A DNA stretch of 62,925 nucleotides from Rhodocyclaceae bacterium (GCA_026646875.1 JAPKHL010000003.1:1-62925); one strand, 5' to 3'; counted from the first letter of the stretch, positions 44,471 through 52,748 are shown. Program-made: numbers and translations. The notes: a model not told the origin generated them from the sequence alone.

Positions 44471-45997
44471 ATGAAATTTCAAACCAAGTTGATCCACGCA
44501 GTTGTTCTCGGCGCTCTGGGCGTCGCGACCAGCGCTCACGCTGTTAACCTGGGTGACGACGGCCGCGGCGAAGTGCTGCTGTACCCGTACTACACCACGC
44601 AAGCCGGCAACGACACTCTGATCTCCCTGGTTAACACCACGGCTCAGGGCAAGGTTGTCAAGATCCGCGTTCTGGAGTCGCTGAACTCCCGCGAAGTCAT
44701 CGACTTTAACCTCTATCTCTCCGCCAACGATGCCTGGTCGGCCGTCATCACCGCTGACGCCGCCACCGGCGGCGCCAAGCTGAAGACCTTCGACAAGTCC
44801 TGTACCGCTCCGCAGCTTACGGCTACCGCCGACGGCGCTCGCGAAGTGTCCTTCCGTAACTTTGCCTACGTCGCTCCGACGGCCGACAACGGCCCGGCCG
44901 GCCTGGCTCGTACCAAGGAAGGCTACATCGAAGTCATCGAGATGGGCACGGTCAACAACAACTTCGTGCTGACCCCGGGTACCGTGACCTTCGGCAAGGC
45001 CATCACCCACGTTGCCGGCGTTCCGGGTGACTGCGCTGCCGTGTCGACCGCTTGGGCGGCTGGCGGTGCCTTCAACGTTGCCACCGGCACCACCGACAAC
45101 ACCGGTGGCCTGATCGGCTCCGCTTCGATCATCAACGTCGGTGCCGGTACCGATTACTCGTTCGATCCGGTCGCCATCGAAGCCTTCAACCGCACCGCCG
45201 GTAACACCGGTACGCACACCGCTCCGGGCTCGCTGCTGCCGTCGCTGGCCAGCGTCGATACCGACGGCGCCGGTGCTGCCGCCAGCGCGATCTTCTACCC
45301 GGCTGCTGTGGGCTCGGTGGTTACCGTTGCTGACTGGAACGCCGTTGCCAACCCGGTCACCCCGGCCGACGCTGTCAGCGCCGTGCTGATGCGCCAGTCC
45401 GTGCTGAACGAGTTCACGGTCAACCCCGCCATCGGCGGCGGCACCGACATGGTCGTTACCTTCCCGACCAAGAAGTTCTACGTCCAGCCGGCCACCACCT
45501 TCACGGCCGCTCTTGTCAATCGTCCGTTCCGCACCAACTTCCTGGCCACCGGCGGCACCGCTACCGGCGCCTGCGAACCGGTCGGCCTGAGCATCGTTGG
45601 CCGCGAAGAAGAAGTTCCGGTTGCCCAGATCGACTTCTCGCCGATGCCGGCGAGCGGCGCCAACACCCTGTGCTGGGAAGCCAACGTCGTGACCCTGACC
45701 AACAGCAACGTGCTCGGCTCGGCCAACGTCCTGAACGTCAACTCGCCTTACCTTGACGGCTGGATGTCGATGTCCTTCACGACCACCGCTGTTATCGCTG
45801 GTGCCCCGGCTGGCCACACCGGCCACCAGATGGTTGCCAACGGCGCATCGGGTCCGCTGCCGGTCGCCAACGACGTCTACAACGGTCTGCCGGTCATCGG
45901 CTTCGGTGTCCAGAAGTACGTCAATGGCAACGTGGGCGGTGTGCTCTCCAACTACGGCGGCGCGTTCATCCACAAGTATGTCCGCCTGGTCAACTAA
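44471..45997 (+). CDS. Secreted protein of unknown function, probably highly expressed
   Basis: Exported protein of 508 residues with a clean signal peptide (MKFQTKLIHAVVLGALGVATSAHA|VNL). The mature part is beta-rich and acidic, begins LGDDGRGEVLLYPYYTTQAGNDTLISLVN, and has few charged runs and five or six cysteines. No sorting tail, anchor or catalytic motif is seen. An ideal AAGGAG lies eight bases before the ATG. Codons favour GCT, GGT, GTT, CGT and CTG far more than the neighbours do. The gene has tandem TAA stops and a strong terminator. Together these suggest very high expression, as for a surface-layer or matrix protein. No named family recognised. Confidence 0.85.
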   Translation: MKFQTKLIHAVVLGALGVATSAHAVNLGDDGRGEVLLYPYYTTQAGNDTLISLVNTTAQGKVVKIRVLESLNSREVIDFNLYLSANDAWSAVITADAATGGAKLKTFDKSCTAPQLTATADGAREVSFRNFAYVAPTADNGPAGLARTKEGYIEVIEMGTVNNNFVLTPGTVTFGKAITHVAGVPGDCAAVSTAWAAGGAFNVATGTTDNTGGLIGSASIINVGAGTDYSFDPVAIEAFNRTAGNTGTHTAPGSLLPSLASVDTDGAGAAASAIFYPAAVGSVVTVADWNAVANPVTPADAVSAVLMRQSVLNEFTVNPAIGGGTDMVVTFPTKKFYVQPATTFTAALVNRPFRTNFLATGGTATGACEPVGLSIVGREEEVPVAQIDFSPMPASGANTLCWEANVVTLTNSNVLGSANVLNVNSPYLDGWMSMSFTTTAVIAGAPAGHTGHQMVANGASGPLPVANDVYNGLPVIGFGVQKYVNGNVGGVLSNYGGAFIHKYVRLVN

Positions 45998-46017
45998 TAA
46001 GCTAGCTTAAGCTTTAC

Positions 46018-46035
46018 GCAGAAATCCGTTTCTGC
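46018..46035 (+). other. Small hairpin after the secreted-protein gene
   Basis: GCAGAAA and TTTCTGC form a 7-bp stem with loop TCCG, 20 bases after the stop and just before the terminator. It may protect the transcript 3' end. Confidence 0.45.
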
Positions 46036-46043
46036 ACCTTGTT

Positions 46044-46074
46044 CGGGTGGAGGTCAAACCTCCACCCGTTTTTT
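46044..46074 (+). terminator. Strong intrinsic terminator
   Basis: CGGGTGGAGGT (46044-46054) pairs perfectly with ACCTCCACCCG (46058-46068) around a CAA loop and is followed by TTTTTT. It closes the transcript of the secreted protein at 44471. Confidence 0.92.
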
Positions 46075-46451
46075 ATTGGTAAATCGAAAACCGGATGCAT
46101 GGATTTGTGCAGTCTGGATTCATGCTGTCGCGACTACAGCACTCTCGGCGGATTTCGTAATAATGTGTAACAGACCCTTTGCATTTTGGCCGCTCCAATG
46201 ATAATGCGCCTATAATTGATGCACGGGATCTCTCCGAGGGTGTGGAGGTGTTTGCACCAAGGACAGTGCAGAGTGCCGGCGGAACCGGTAAACGGTAAGG
46301 CCGGGGGATCGTCCGTCAGGATTTCATGGAGATCCTGCAGCGAATCTGCAAGGAATCACGGATCAGCCAGCACTGGCCAAGTCTGGCTCGCCAGGTGTCA
46401 ATAAGGCGAGCCGTCAATGACGGGCCGGAACAAGCACAAGGAGGCTTTGCC
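46075..46451 (+). promoter_or_regulatory. Promoter and long structured leader before the FN3 gene
   Basis: No gene is seen in this stretch of 377 bases. TATAAT lies at 46211-46216 with no good -35. It would give a leader of about 230 bases. The leader holds inverted repeats: GGTG/CACC around TTTG near 46250-46262, CAGGAT (46317-46322)/ATCCTG (46332-46337), and GGCTCGCC (46385-46392)/GGCGAGCC (46405-46412). A strong ribosome site AAGGAGG (46438-46444) precedes the ATG. It matches no riboswitch I know. It may be a cis-regulatory or stabilising leader. Confidence 0.45.
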
Positions 46452-47900
46452 ATGCGCAAAACACTGTTGGGACCCCTGCTGTTCGGCGGCGCCCTTATTT
46501 TCGGCTCGACCGGCGCCTTCGCGCAGGCCGCTGCCAGCACCGTCGTCCTGTCCGGAACGACCGGCAACAGCTGCGTCTACACGGGCATTACCATGCAGCC
46601 CAACGGCGGCATCACCGTTACCTGCGGCGGTGGCGCGGTCACGCCTCCCGCGGCGCCAACCATCGGCACGGCCACGCCACTCAATGCGAGCATTAGCGTA
46701 GCCTTCACGCCTCCCGCAGGTACCGTCACCAGTTATGCGGCTGCCTGTACCTCAAGCGACGGCGGTGTGGCCGGGAATGCGACGGGTAGCGCTTCGCCGC
46801 TTACCGTCAGCGGCTTGACCAACGACAAAACCTATACCTGTACGGTGACCGCGAGCAATTCCGGTGGTACGAGCGCCGCTTCGGCTGCATCTGCAGCTGT
46901 GATCCCGAGTGCGGGCGCCGCAGCAACGCCGCCGGGCGCACCGACCATCGGTGCCGCCACGCCGGGCAATAATTCTGCCAGCATCGCCTTCACCGCACCG
47001 ATATCGAATGGCGGCGCGGCGATCACGGCCTACAACGCATCGTGCACACCGAGTGGTGGCGGTGCCGCCGTGCCCGGAACCAATACCGCGTCGCCGATCA
47101 CGGTCAGCGGCTTGACCAACGGTACCACCTACGCCTGCTCGGTTACGGCGACCAACAGCGCTGGAACCGGTGCCGCCTCCGGCACGGTGAACGTCACGCC
47201 GGCTGCGCCGACCGCGCCGGGCGCGCCGACCATCGGCGCGGTGACTGCCGGGAATGGTTCGGCCAGCGTCGCCTTTACCGCACCGGCATCGAACGGGGGC
47301 TCGCCGATCACCTCCTACACGGCATCCTGCACGCCGACCGGCGGTGGCGCCGCAGTCACCGGAACCGGTGCATCCTCGCCGATCACGGTGAGCGGGCTGA
47401 CCAACGGCACCGCCTACGTCTGCTCGGTAACGGCGACCAACGCTGTGGGCACCAGCACGGCCTCGGGAACGGGTAATGTGACCCCGGTGGCCGGGTGCTC
47501 GGCACCGCCGGGAACGACCACGGGCACCCTCAACGCCACGGGCGACCGCTACAATCAGACCGAATCCGGAACAGTTCCCGCTGGCGGCATCAAGTCCTTC
47601 CCCTTCGTCGCGCAGTCGGCGGCCTACCCGTACGGGATCAAGTTCGAGATCGAATCCGGTTACAACTCCGGTTCCTACAACGCCAAGGACATCTCGGTAT
47701 CGTCCTGCCCGGGCGTGTTTACGGGTCTTGCGTACCCGTGCCTGAAGTCGAACATCACCGCCAACCGGATCGTTACCGGCCCGGTGGGAACGGCTACCTC
47801 GGTGTGTGAAGTGGTTCCCGGCCAGACGTACTACTTCAACATCCGTCCGAGCGTCTCCGGCCAGGATGCCGCCGCGATGATCAATCCGATGGCCCGCTGA
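46452..47900 (+). CDS. Secreted protein with three tandem FN3 repeats
   Basis: Exported protein of 482 residues; the signal peptide ends near residue 26 (STGAFA|QAA). A short N-terminal part is followed by three tandem fibronectin type III-like repeats of exactly 95 residues each (about residues 66-350). Each carries a Cys pair (SCTP ... ACSVTA type) and SPITVSGLTNGT. The C-terminal domain (about 355-482) has GDRYNQTESGTVPAGGIKSFPF, four cysteines and VVPGQTYYFNIRP, resembling a pre-peptidase-like beta-sandwich. It ends at a strong terminator. It is likely an adhesin or matrix protein and, like its neighbour, a possible T2SS substrate, but that is inference. Confidence 0.85.
   Translation: MRKTLLGPLLFGGALIFGSTGAFAQAAASTVVLSGTTGNSCVYTGITMQPNGGITVTCGGGAVTPPAAPTIGTATPLNASISVAFTPPAGTVTSYAAACTSSDGGVAGNATGSASPLTVSGLTNDKTYTCTVTASNSGGTSAASAASAAVIPSAGAAATPPGAPTIGAATPGNNSASIAFTAPISNGGAAITAYNASCTPSGGGAAVPGTNTASPITVSGLTNGTTYACSVTATNSAGTGAASGTVNVTPAAPTAPGAPTIGAVTAGNGSASVAFTAPASNGGSPITSYTASCTPTGGGAAVTGTGASSPITVSGLTNGTAYVCSVTATNAVGTSTASGTGNVTPVAGCSAPPGTTTGTLNATGDRYNQTESGTVPAGGIKSFPFVAQSAAYPYGIKFEIESGYNSGSYNAKDISVSSCPGVFTGLAYPCLKSNITANRIVTGPVGTATSVCEVVPGQTYYFNIRPSVSGQDAAAMINPMAR
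46647..47501 (+). repeat. Three tandem 285-bp coding repeats (FN3 units)
   Basis: Units run 46647-46931, 46932-47216 and 47217-47501, each exactly 285 bases starting at P-x-A-P-T-I-G. Units 2 and 3 are much closer to each other (PGAPTIGA..., ITVSGLTNGT.Y.CSVTATN) than to unit 1, which points to a more recent duplication. Copy number could change by recombination without breaking the frame. Confidence 0.85.
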
Positions 47901-47915
47901 TCGGCGCCACTTCCA

Positions 47916-47950
47916 CCGTGGGTTTCCGGGTTCCGGAAACCCACGGTTTT
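47916..47950 (+). terminator. Strong intrinsic terminator after the FN3 gene
   Basis: CCGTGGGTTTCCGG (47916-47929) pairs with CCGGAAACCCACGG (47933-47946) around a 3-base loop, followed by TTTTCGTTT. The 14-bp stem is the longest in the window. Confidence 0.93.
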
Positions 47951-47960
47951 CGTTTCTGGT

Positions 47961-47980
47961 ATCCCGGCTCGTGCCGGGAT
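47961..47980. repeat. Perfect palindromic hairpin ATCCCGGC-TCGT-GCCGGGAT
   Basis: An 8-bp perfect stem with a 4-base loop follows the terminator by ten bases. It resembles the dispersed GCCGGGAT-type palindromes found between genes in many proteobacteria. It may be a second terminator (TTTTA follows after five bases) or a REP-like element. No second copy was seen in this window. Confidence 0.55.
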
Positions 47981-48031
47981 TCCGGTTTTATGAAGCCTGC
48001 TTTGTCCGTGCCTGACTTTTTTGACGAAACC

Positions 48032-49021
48032 ATGCCGACCATGAACAAGAAAACCGCCTGCGCACTGTCCTGTCTCGCCTTTGCCCTGATGGCCAACTCC
48101 CCTGTTCAGGCCGCCGAAACCAAGGCAGCCCCAAAGACCAGTGCCAAGACCGCCACCAAGGGCGCCAAGCCGGCACAAGCCGGGAAGGCCGTATTGTCCG
48201 CCGCTTCCGCACAGGGCGAACCGCTCGTCACCTGGCGTGATCTGGCGATCTACCCACTGGATTTCGAGGCGTCGTTGCAGATTGCGTCGAAGCCCGATCA
48301 ATTGGCATTCCGTGGTGACATGCGGCGCATCACCACCATGCTCGAGAATGTGCTGATCCAACGTACGCTGGCCGCCGAAGCAGAGCAGGCCGGCTTGGAC
48401 AAGGATCCCCTGTTCGTCGCCGAAGTACAGCTTGCCCGCGAGCGCATCCTGGCACGCATGCGCATCCAGGCCTTCGAGGCCAGCCTGAAAGTGCCCGATC
48501 TTACAGCCGCTGCCGAAGAACGCTACAAGCTGAAACCGGAAGCCTATTTCCTGCCGGAAGTCGTACAGGCATCGCACGTACTGGTGTCCACCGAAAAATA
48601 CAAGGAGGCGGAAGCGCGTGCGCGCGCCGAGGAAGTGTTGGCCCGTGCCAAGGCGGGCGAGGAGTTCGGCAAGCTGGCCCGCGAGTATTCTGACGATCCC
48701 TCGGTGGGCAACAACAACGGCGATCTCGGCTTCTTCGGACGTGGCAAGATGGTTCCCGCCTTCGAACAAGCCGCCTTCGCGCTGGAAAAGCCGGGCGATC
48801 TGAGCGAGGTGGTGCAGTCGCAGTTCGGCTTCCATGTGATCCGCTTGCAGCGCAAGCGTCCGGCAAGCCAGCAGACCTTCGAGGATGTGAAGGCACAACT
48901 GATCGATGAGCTGCAGAAGAAATGGATCAGTGACCAGAAGGCTGCCTACATCGCCGACATCAAGAACGACAAGACGATCAAACTCAACGAGGAAGGGATC
49001 AACGCCCTGCAGATCAAGTAA
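48032..49021 (+). CDS. Periplasmic peptidyl-prolyl isomerase (PpiC/parvulin type)
   Basis: Exported protein of 329 residues with a signal peptide ending about residue 26 (SPVQA|AET), then a Lys/Ala-rich linker (about 30-60). An N-terminal chaperone-like helical region (about 75-185) is followed by a parvulin domain (about 190-290; VQASHVLVSTEKYKEAE, LAREYSDDPSVGNNNGDLGFF, MVPAFEQAAFAL, SQFGFHVIRL). It likely helps fold secreted or outer-membrane proteins, like SurA or PrsA. ATG at 48032 is used; 48041 is also possible. It may assist the secreted proteins encoded just upstream. Confidence 0.92.
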   Translation: MPTMNKKTACALSCLAFALMANSPVQAAETKAAPKTSAKTATKGAKPAQAGKAVLSAASAQGEPLVTWRDLAIYPLDFEASLQIASKPDQLAFRGDMRRITTMLENVLIQRTLAAEAEQAGLDKDPLFVAEVQLARERILARMRIQAFEASLKVPDLTAAAEERYKLKPEAYFLPEVVQASHVLVSTEKYKEAEARARAEEVLARAKAGEEFGKLAREYSDDPSVGNNNGDLGFFGRGKMVPAFEQAAFALEKPGDLSEVVQSQFGFHVIRLQRKRPASQQTFEDVKAQLIDELQKKWISDQKAAYIADIKNDKTIKLNEEGINALQIK

Positions 49022-49048
49022 GCCGGCCCGGATCTTCCTTGCGACGGT

Positions 49049-49834
49049 TTGCTCTTGCGTAGCCTCTGGAATCACCGCTGGCTGTTCCTCGCCCTGCTCG
49101 AGCGGGAAGTGAGGAACCGCTACGTCGGCAGCGTGGGGGGGTGGCTGTGGGCCATCGTGCACCCCCTGCTGCTGCTCGGCATCTACACCATGGTTTTCCG
49201 GACCATTTTCCGGGTGGAGATTCCGCAGCTCGGAGAGCATCCCTTCGTGGCCTTCGTCGCCCTGGCGCTATGGCCGTGGTTGGCTTTCCAGGAGGGCGTG
49301 CAGCGCGGGGTACAGGCCGTGCAGGCGAACTCCGCGTTGGTACGCAAGGTGTCATTTCCACACGAGTTGCTGGTGTATGCGGCGGTCACGGCCACCTTCG
49401 TAGTCCAGCTGGCCGGCTACGCGCTGGTGCTGACCATCCTCGCGCTGTTCGCCGGCGGGTTGTCGGCCATGGTGCTGCTGATCGTGCCGATCCTCGCCCT
49501 GCTTTTCCTGCTGGCGCTCGCCTGCGCGCTGTTCGGCAGCGCCCTGCAGGTCTTCCTGCGCGATTTCGACCAACTGCTCGGACCGCTCTTCATGGTGCTC
49601 TTCTACGCGACGCCGGTGCTCTACCCGCTGGCGTTGCTACCGGGCTGGCTGGGCGACATCCTGGCTTTCAATCCGCTGGCCCAGTTCATCGAGCCGGTGC
49701 GGGCGCTGGCGTTGTTCGGAAGCTGGACGCCGAGCACCTTCGCACTGGCCAGCTGGGCGGCCACGCTGCTGCTGTTCGTGCTCGCACGCGGATTCTTCCT
49801 GCGTCTTTCGCCGCATTTCGAGGACTTTGTCTGA
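49049..49834 (+). CDS. wzm: Polysaccharide ABC exporter permease (Wzm/KpsM family)
   Basis: ABC-2-type membrane protein of 261 residues with six helices. It begins LWNHRWLFLALLEREVRNRYVGSVGGWLWAI, the amphipathic-helix start of Wzm/KpsM permeases. PLAQFIEPVRALALFG near the C-terminus is also typical. The start is TTG at 49049 or 49055; no ATG fits. Together with the ATPase at 49859 it exports a finished glycan on its lipid carrier across the inner membrane. The WaaL-like ligase at 25244 could then attach it to LPS. Confidence 0.92.
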   Translation: MLLRSLWNHRWLFLALLEREVRNRYVGSVGGWLWAIVHPLLLLGIYTMVFRTIFRVEIPQLGEHPFVAFVALALWPWLAFQEGVQRGVQAVQANSALVRKVSFPHELLVYAAVTATFVVQLAGYALVLTILALFAGGLSAMVLLIVPILALLFLLALACALFGSALQVFLRDFDQLLGPLFMVLFYATPVLYPLALLPGWLGDILAFNPLAQFIEPVRALALFGSWTPSTFALASWAATLLLFVLARGFFLRLSPHFEDFV

Positions 49835-49858
49835 CCGCCGCCCCGGTGGTTTTCATGT

Positions 49859-51079
49859 ATGGCTCAACTGCCCCTCATCCGCCTTGCAGGCGTTGGCAAG
49901 GAGTATCCGCTCGCCGCATCGGGTGGCGACCGCCTGCGTACACTCTGGCAGTTATGGCGGGGCCGGCGGGCGACGCATGTCTTCCGTGCGCTGTCGGACA
50001 TCAGCCTCGAACTGCATCGCGGCCAGTCGCTGGGCTTGATTGGCGAGAACGGTGCCGGCAAGTCGACCCTGATGAAGATCATCGCCGGGGTGGTCGATCC
50101 GACGCAGGGAACGGTCGAGCGGCACGGCCGCATCGGCGCCCTGCTCGAGCTCGGCGCCGGCTTCCATCCTGACTACACAGGCCGGGAGAACGTTTTTCTC
50201 GCGGCGGCCCTGCTCGGACTGACGCGAGCCGAAACCACGGCGCGGCTTGACGACATCCTGGCCTTTGCCGACATTGGCGAACACATCGAACAGCCGATCA
50301 AGCATTACTCATCAGGCATGGTGGTGCGTCTCGGTTTTGCCATCGCGACGACGATGAAACCGGACCTGTTGATCACCGACGAGGTGCTGGCGGTCGGCGA
50401 CGAATCCTTCCAGAAAAAGTGTAGTGCCTGGATCGAGGGGTATCTGGCGGATGGCGGTACGCTGATGCTCTGCTCGCACAGCATGTACCACATCCAGAAA
50501 CTGTGTCAGAAAGCCGCGTGGATCCATGAAGGCCGGCTGTTCTGCCACGGCGATTCGGCGGACGTGACGCGCGAATACCTGGCCTACCATGAGGAACGTG
50601 CCCAGGGCGACCGGCCCGCCGGCGGCAGCGCCCAGCCCGGCGGCCTGTACGCACTGCGCAACTTGCGTCTCAACGGGGCGAGCGCCCAGGCGCCGCTGGC
50701 CCTGCCGATGGCTTCGGATCTGCACGTCAGCGGCAGCATTCACTCGCCTGACGGCCGCGTGCCGGGAATCGCGGTGGGTGTGGTGAAGGCCGACGGCACA
50801 CCGATTTACGGGCTGGTCTCGGACATGGACGGTTATCGCCCCCGGGCGGTCGATGCCCAAACCTATGCCTTCGAACTGACCTTTCCGGCATTGCCCCTGT
50901 TGCCGGGGCGTTACTACATCCGTGCGCACGCGATGGATCCCGAGGGGCTGCGGTTGTACGATCAGCTATCCTGCCGCCTCGACATCACCGGCAGTGCGCG
51001 CGAACTCGGCATGTGCCGATTGGCACATGTTTGGGGCGAGGGCGTGGACGCGGACTGCGCCGTCGATGAGCGCGGATAG
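49859..51079 (+). CDS. wzt: Polysaccharide ABC exporter ATPase with Wzt C-domain
   Basis: Protein of 406 residues. The nucleotide-binding domain (about 1-245) has Walker A GENGAGKST, signature YSSGMVVRLGFA and Walker B DLLITDEVLAVGD. The C-terminal part (about 265-395; LRNLRLNGASAQAPL ... LPLLPGRYYIRAHAMDPEG) is a Wzt_C-like beta-sandwich. In O9a/O12-type systems this domain binds the non-reducing end of the glycan, often one that is capped by methylation. A methyltransferase gene lies two genes downstream. Its stop overlaps the acyltransferase gene. Confidence 0.93.
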   Translation: MAQLPLIRLAGVGKEYPLAASGGDRLRTLWQLWRGRRATHVFRALSDISLELHRGQSLGLIGENGAGKSTLMKIIAGVVDPTQGTVERHGRIGALLELGAGFHPDYTGRENVFLAAALLGLTRAETTARLDDILAFADIGEHIEQPIKHYSSGMVVRLGFAIATTMKPDLLITDEVLAVGDESFQKKCSAWIEGYLADGGTLMLCSHSMYHIQKLCQKAAWIHEGRLFCHGDSADVTREYLAYHEERAQGDRPAGGSAQPGGLYALRNLRLNGASAQAPLALPMASDLHVSGSIHSPDGRVPGIAVGVVKADGTPIYGLVSDMDGYRPRAVDAQTYAFELTFPALPLLPGRYYIRAHAMDPEGLRLYDQLSCRLDITGSARELGMCRLAHVWGEGVDADCAVDERG

Positions 51080-51998
51080 CGTGAGACGAGCGGGGGGCGT
51101 GGACAACGTGCGCCGCCGTCTTGCCGCCTTCATCCGCGATACGCTGGAATGGTGGCTGCTGCCCGGCCTGGCGGTGTTGCTGCCGTGGCCGCTCTGCTTC
51201 CGGGCGTACGCTTGGCTGTGCGCCCGCCAGCCCCTCTTCGAGGAAAAAACCCGGGCGGCGCTGGCGCAGCTCGAGCCACCGCTCGCCGGCGACGCAGCGC
51301 GGCGCTGGGCGGCCCACTTCCGCCTGGTGCAGCTGGTCGACCGCGCCGACACCTTTCTGGCGCTCAGCCGCGGCGACCGCTGGCTGGACCGTCATGTACG
51401 ACGTCATGGCGACGACTGGCCGACGGTTCCCTTCATCGCCCTGTCCTTCCACTATGGCGCGGGACTCTGGTGCCTGCGCGACATCGCTCGCAGCGGGCGG
51501 CGCGCGGCATTCCTCTCGATCCGCTTCGAGCGCTTCTTCGGTGGCGCCTGGCTGCAGTATCGCGGAGCCTGTCTGCGTATCCGGGAGGTCGAGCGCGCGG
51601 GCCGCGCGCCCGTCATTTATACTGGCGGCGGCCGGCAGGCCGTGCGCGAGGCACTGGAGGCGGGGACCGCAGTGGTCGGTCTGATCGATGTGCCGGCGGC
51701 CCTGTCGAAACAGGTGATCGAACAGCCATTCCTCGGCGCCGTGGCCTGGTTTCCGCCCGGGCTGATTGCGCTCGCGGGCGAACTGCGGGTGCCGCTGGTG
51801 GCCTACGCGATGGGCTTCGATCCGGTGAGCGGCAAGCGCGAGCTGGTGGTCCGCCGGATCGCCGAGGGCGCGCCGGCGGCGCAGCTGGCCGAGGTGGTCG
51901 GCTTCCTGGAACAGGAAATCGGCCGCAACCCGCCGGCCTGGCACAACTGGCCCGAATTGCGGGCCTTCCGGACCCCCCCGGCGTCCGGTCAGACGTGA
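51066..51998 (+). CDS. LpxL-type acyltransferase family protein with altered active site
   Basis: Protein of 310 residues with a hydrophobic N-terminal anchor (EWWLLPGLAVLLPWPL) and the LPLAT/LpxL-like fold (VPFIALSFHYGAGLWCLRDI, GRRAAFLSIRFERFFGGAWLQYRG, AVVGLIDVP). The family's catalytic H-x4-D/E box would be H129 to residue 134, but residue 134 is Leu here (HYGAGLW). The usual acidic partner is thus missing, so acyl transfer may be lost or changed. It overlaps wzt by 14 bases, so its job is probably tied to glycan export or its lipid carrier. Confidence 0.75.
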   Translation: MSADSVRRAGGVDNVRRRLAAFIRDTLEWWLLPGLAVLLPWPLCFRAYAWLCARQPLFEEKTRAALAQLEPPLAGDAARRWAAHFRLVQLVDRADTFLALSRGDRWLDRHVRRHGDDWPTVPFIALSFHYGAGLWCLRDIARSGRRAAFLSIRFERFFGGAWLQYRGACLRIREVERAGRAPVIYTGGGRQAVREALEAGTAVVGLIDVPAALSKQVIEQPFLGAVAWFPPGLIALAGELRVPLVAYAMGFDPVSGKRELVVRRIAEGAPAAQLAEVVGFLEQEIGRNPPAWHNWPELRAFRTPPASGQT

Positions 51999-52095
51999 AA
52001 CCGTCCCTAGCGGACGAGACGCTAACGCACAGGGAGAAACCGGCCGGAGGCCCGCCGAACCGTCAGGGACGGTGGCCCTTTCCGGACAGAAAAGC

Positions 52096-52689
52096 ATGCA
52101 CACGAGTTCCTTACGGCACATGACGCGACTTGTCGCGCAACACCTTGATCCGGCCCACGCGATGACGATCGCCGATCTGGGCAGCTATGACGTCAACGGC
52201 AGCTATCGGCCGCTGTTTTCCAGCCCGGCCTGGCGGTACACCGGCGTTGACCTGTCCCCCGGGCCGAACGTCGACTGCGTGCTGGATTCGCCCTACCGCC
52301 TGCCATTCGCCACGCGCAGCATCGATCTCTTCGTTTCCGGCCAGGCATTCGAGCACATCGAGTTCTTCTGGCTGACCTGGCTGGAAATGGCGCGCGTGCT
52401 CAAGCCGGGGGGGCTGATCTTCCTCGTCGCCCCGTCGCGTGGCCCCGAGCACCGTTTTCCGGTCGATTGCTGGCGTTTCTATCCGGATGGCTTTGCCGCC
52501 CTGGCGAAATACGCATCGCTCGAACTGGTGGAGGTTTCCACCGACTGGGCACCCGATCCGGCCGAAGACAGCGCGGCCTGGGGCGATACCGTGGGGGTCT
52601 TCCGCAAGCGTCCGCAGGGTGCGCTTGCCCGCCTGCGCGGGAGTTTCATGCAGCAATTGCGTTATCTGGCCATGCCCGGCTACCGCTAA
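52096..52689 (+). CDS. Class I SAM-dependent methyltransferase
   Basis: Protein of 197 residues (ATG 52096; a GTG at 52072 would add eight). The SAM-binding motif I is IADLGSYDVNGS (about 24-35), with acidic D in YTGVDLSPG, then VLDSPYRLPFATRSIDLFVSGQAFEHI and ARVLKPGGLIFLVAPS, typical of Methyltransf_11. Close to Wzt, it is a candidate for capping the exported polysaccharide by methylation. The substrate is unproven. Confidence 0.87.
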   Translation: MHTSSLRHMTRLVAQHLDPAHAMTIADLGSYDVNGSYRPLFSSPAWRYTGVDLSPGPNVDCVLDSPYRLPFATRSIDLFVSGQAFEHIEFFWLTWLEMARVLKPGGLIFLVAPSRGPEHRFPVDCWRFYPDGFAALAKYASLELVEVSTDWAPDPAEDSAAWGDTVGVFRKRPQGALARLRGSFMQQLRYLAMPGYR

Positions 52690-52748
52690 GGGCTTGCCGC
52701 GCATCCGCCCGATCACGTCCCGCAATCCCCCACGCCACCGCTTTTATC

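Noticed and set aside
45900-45997. PEP-CTERM or IPTL-CTERM tail on the secreted protein at 44471
   Set aside because: The C-terminus (FIHKYVRLVN) has no PEP/IPTL motif, helix or basic cluster.
46216-46404. Small open frame of 62 codons in the FN3 leader
   Set aside because: No ribosome site, no conserved feature, and it crosses the inverted repeats of the leader.
46217-46451. c-di-GMP-I (GEMM) riboswitch before the FN3 gene
   Set aside because: The conserved GCAAACC-type core and tetraloop-receptor pattern are not present. Kept only as an unassigned structured leader.
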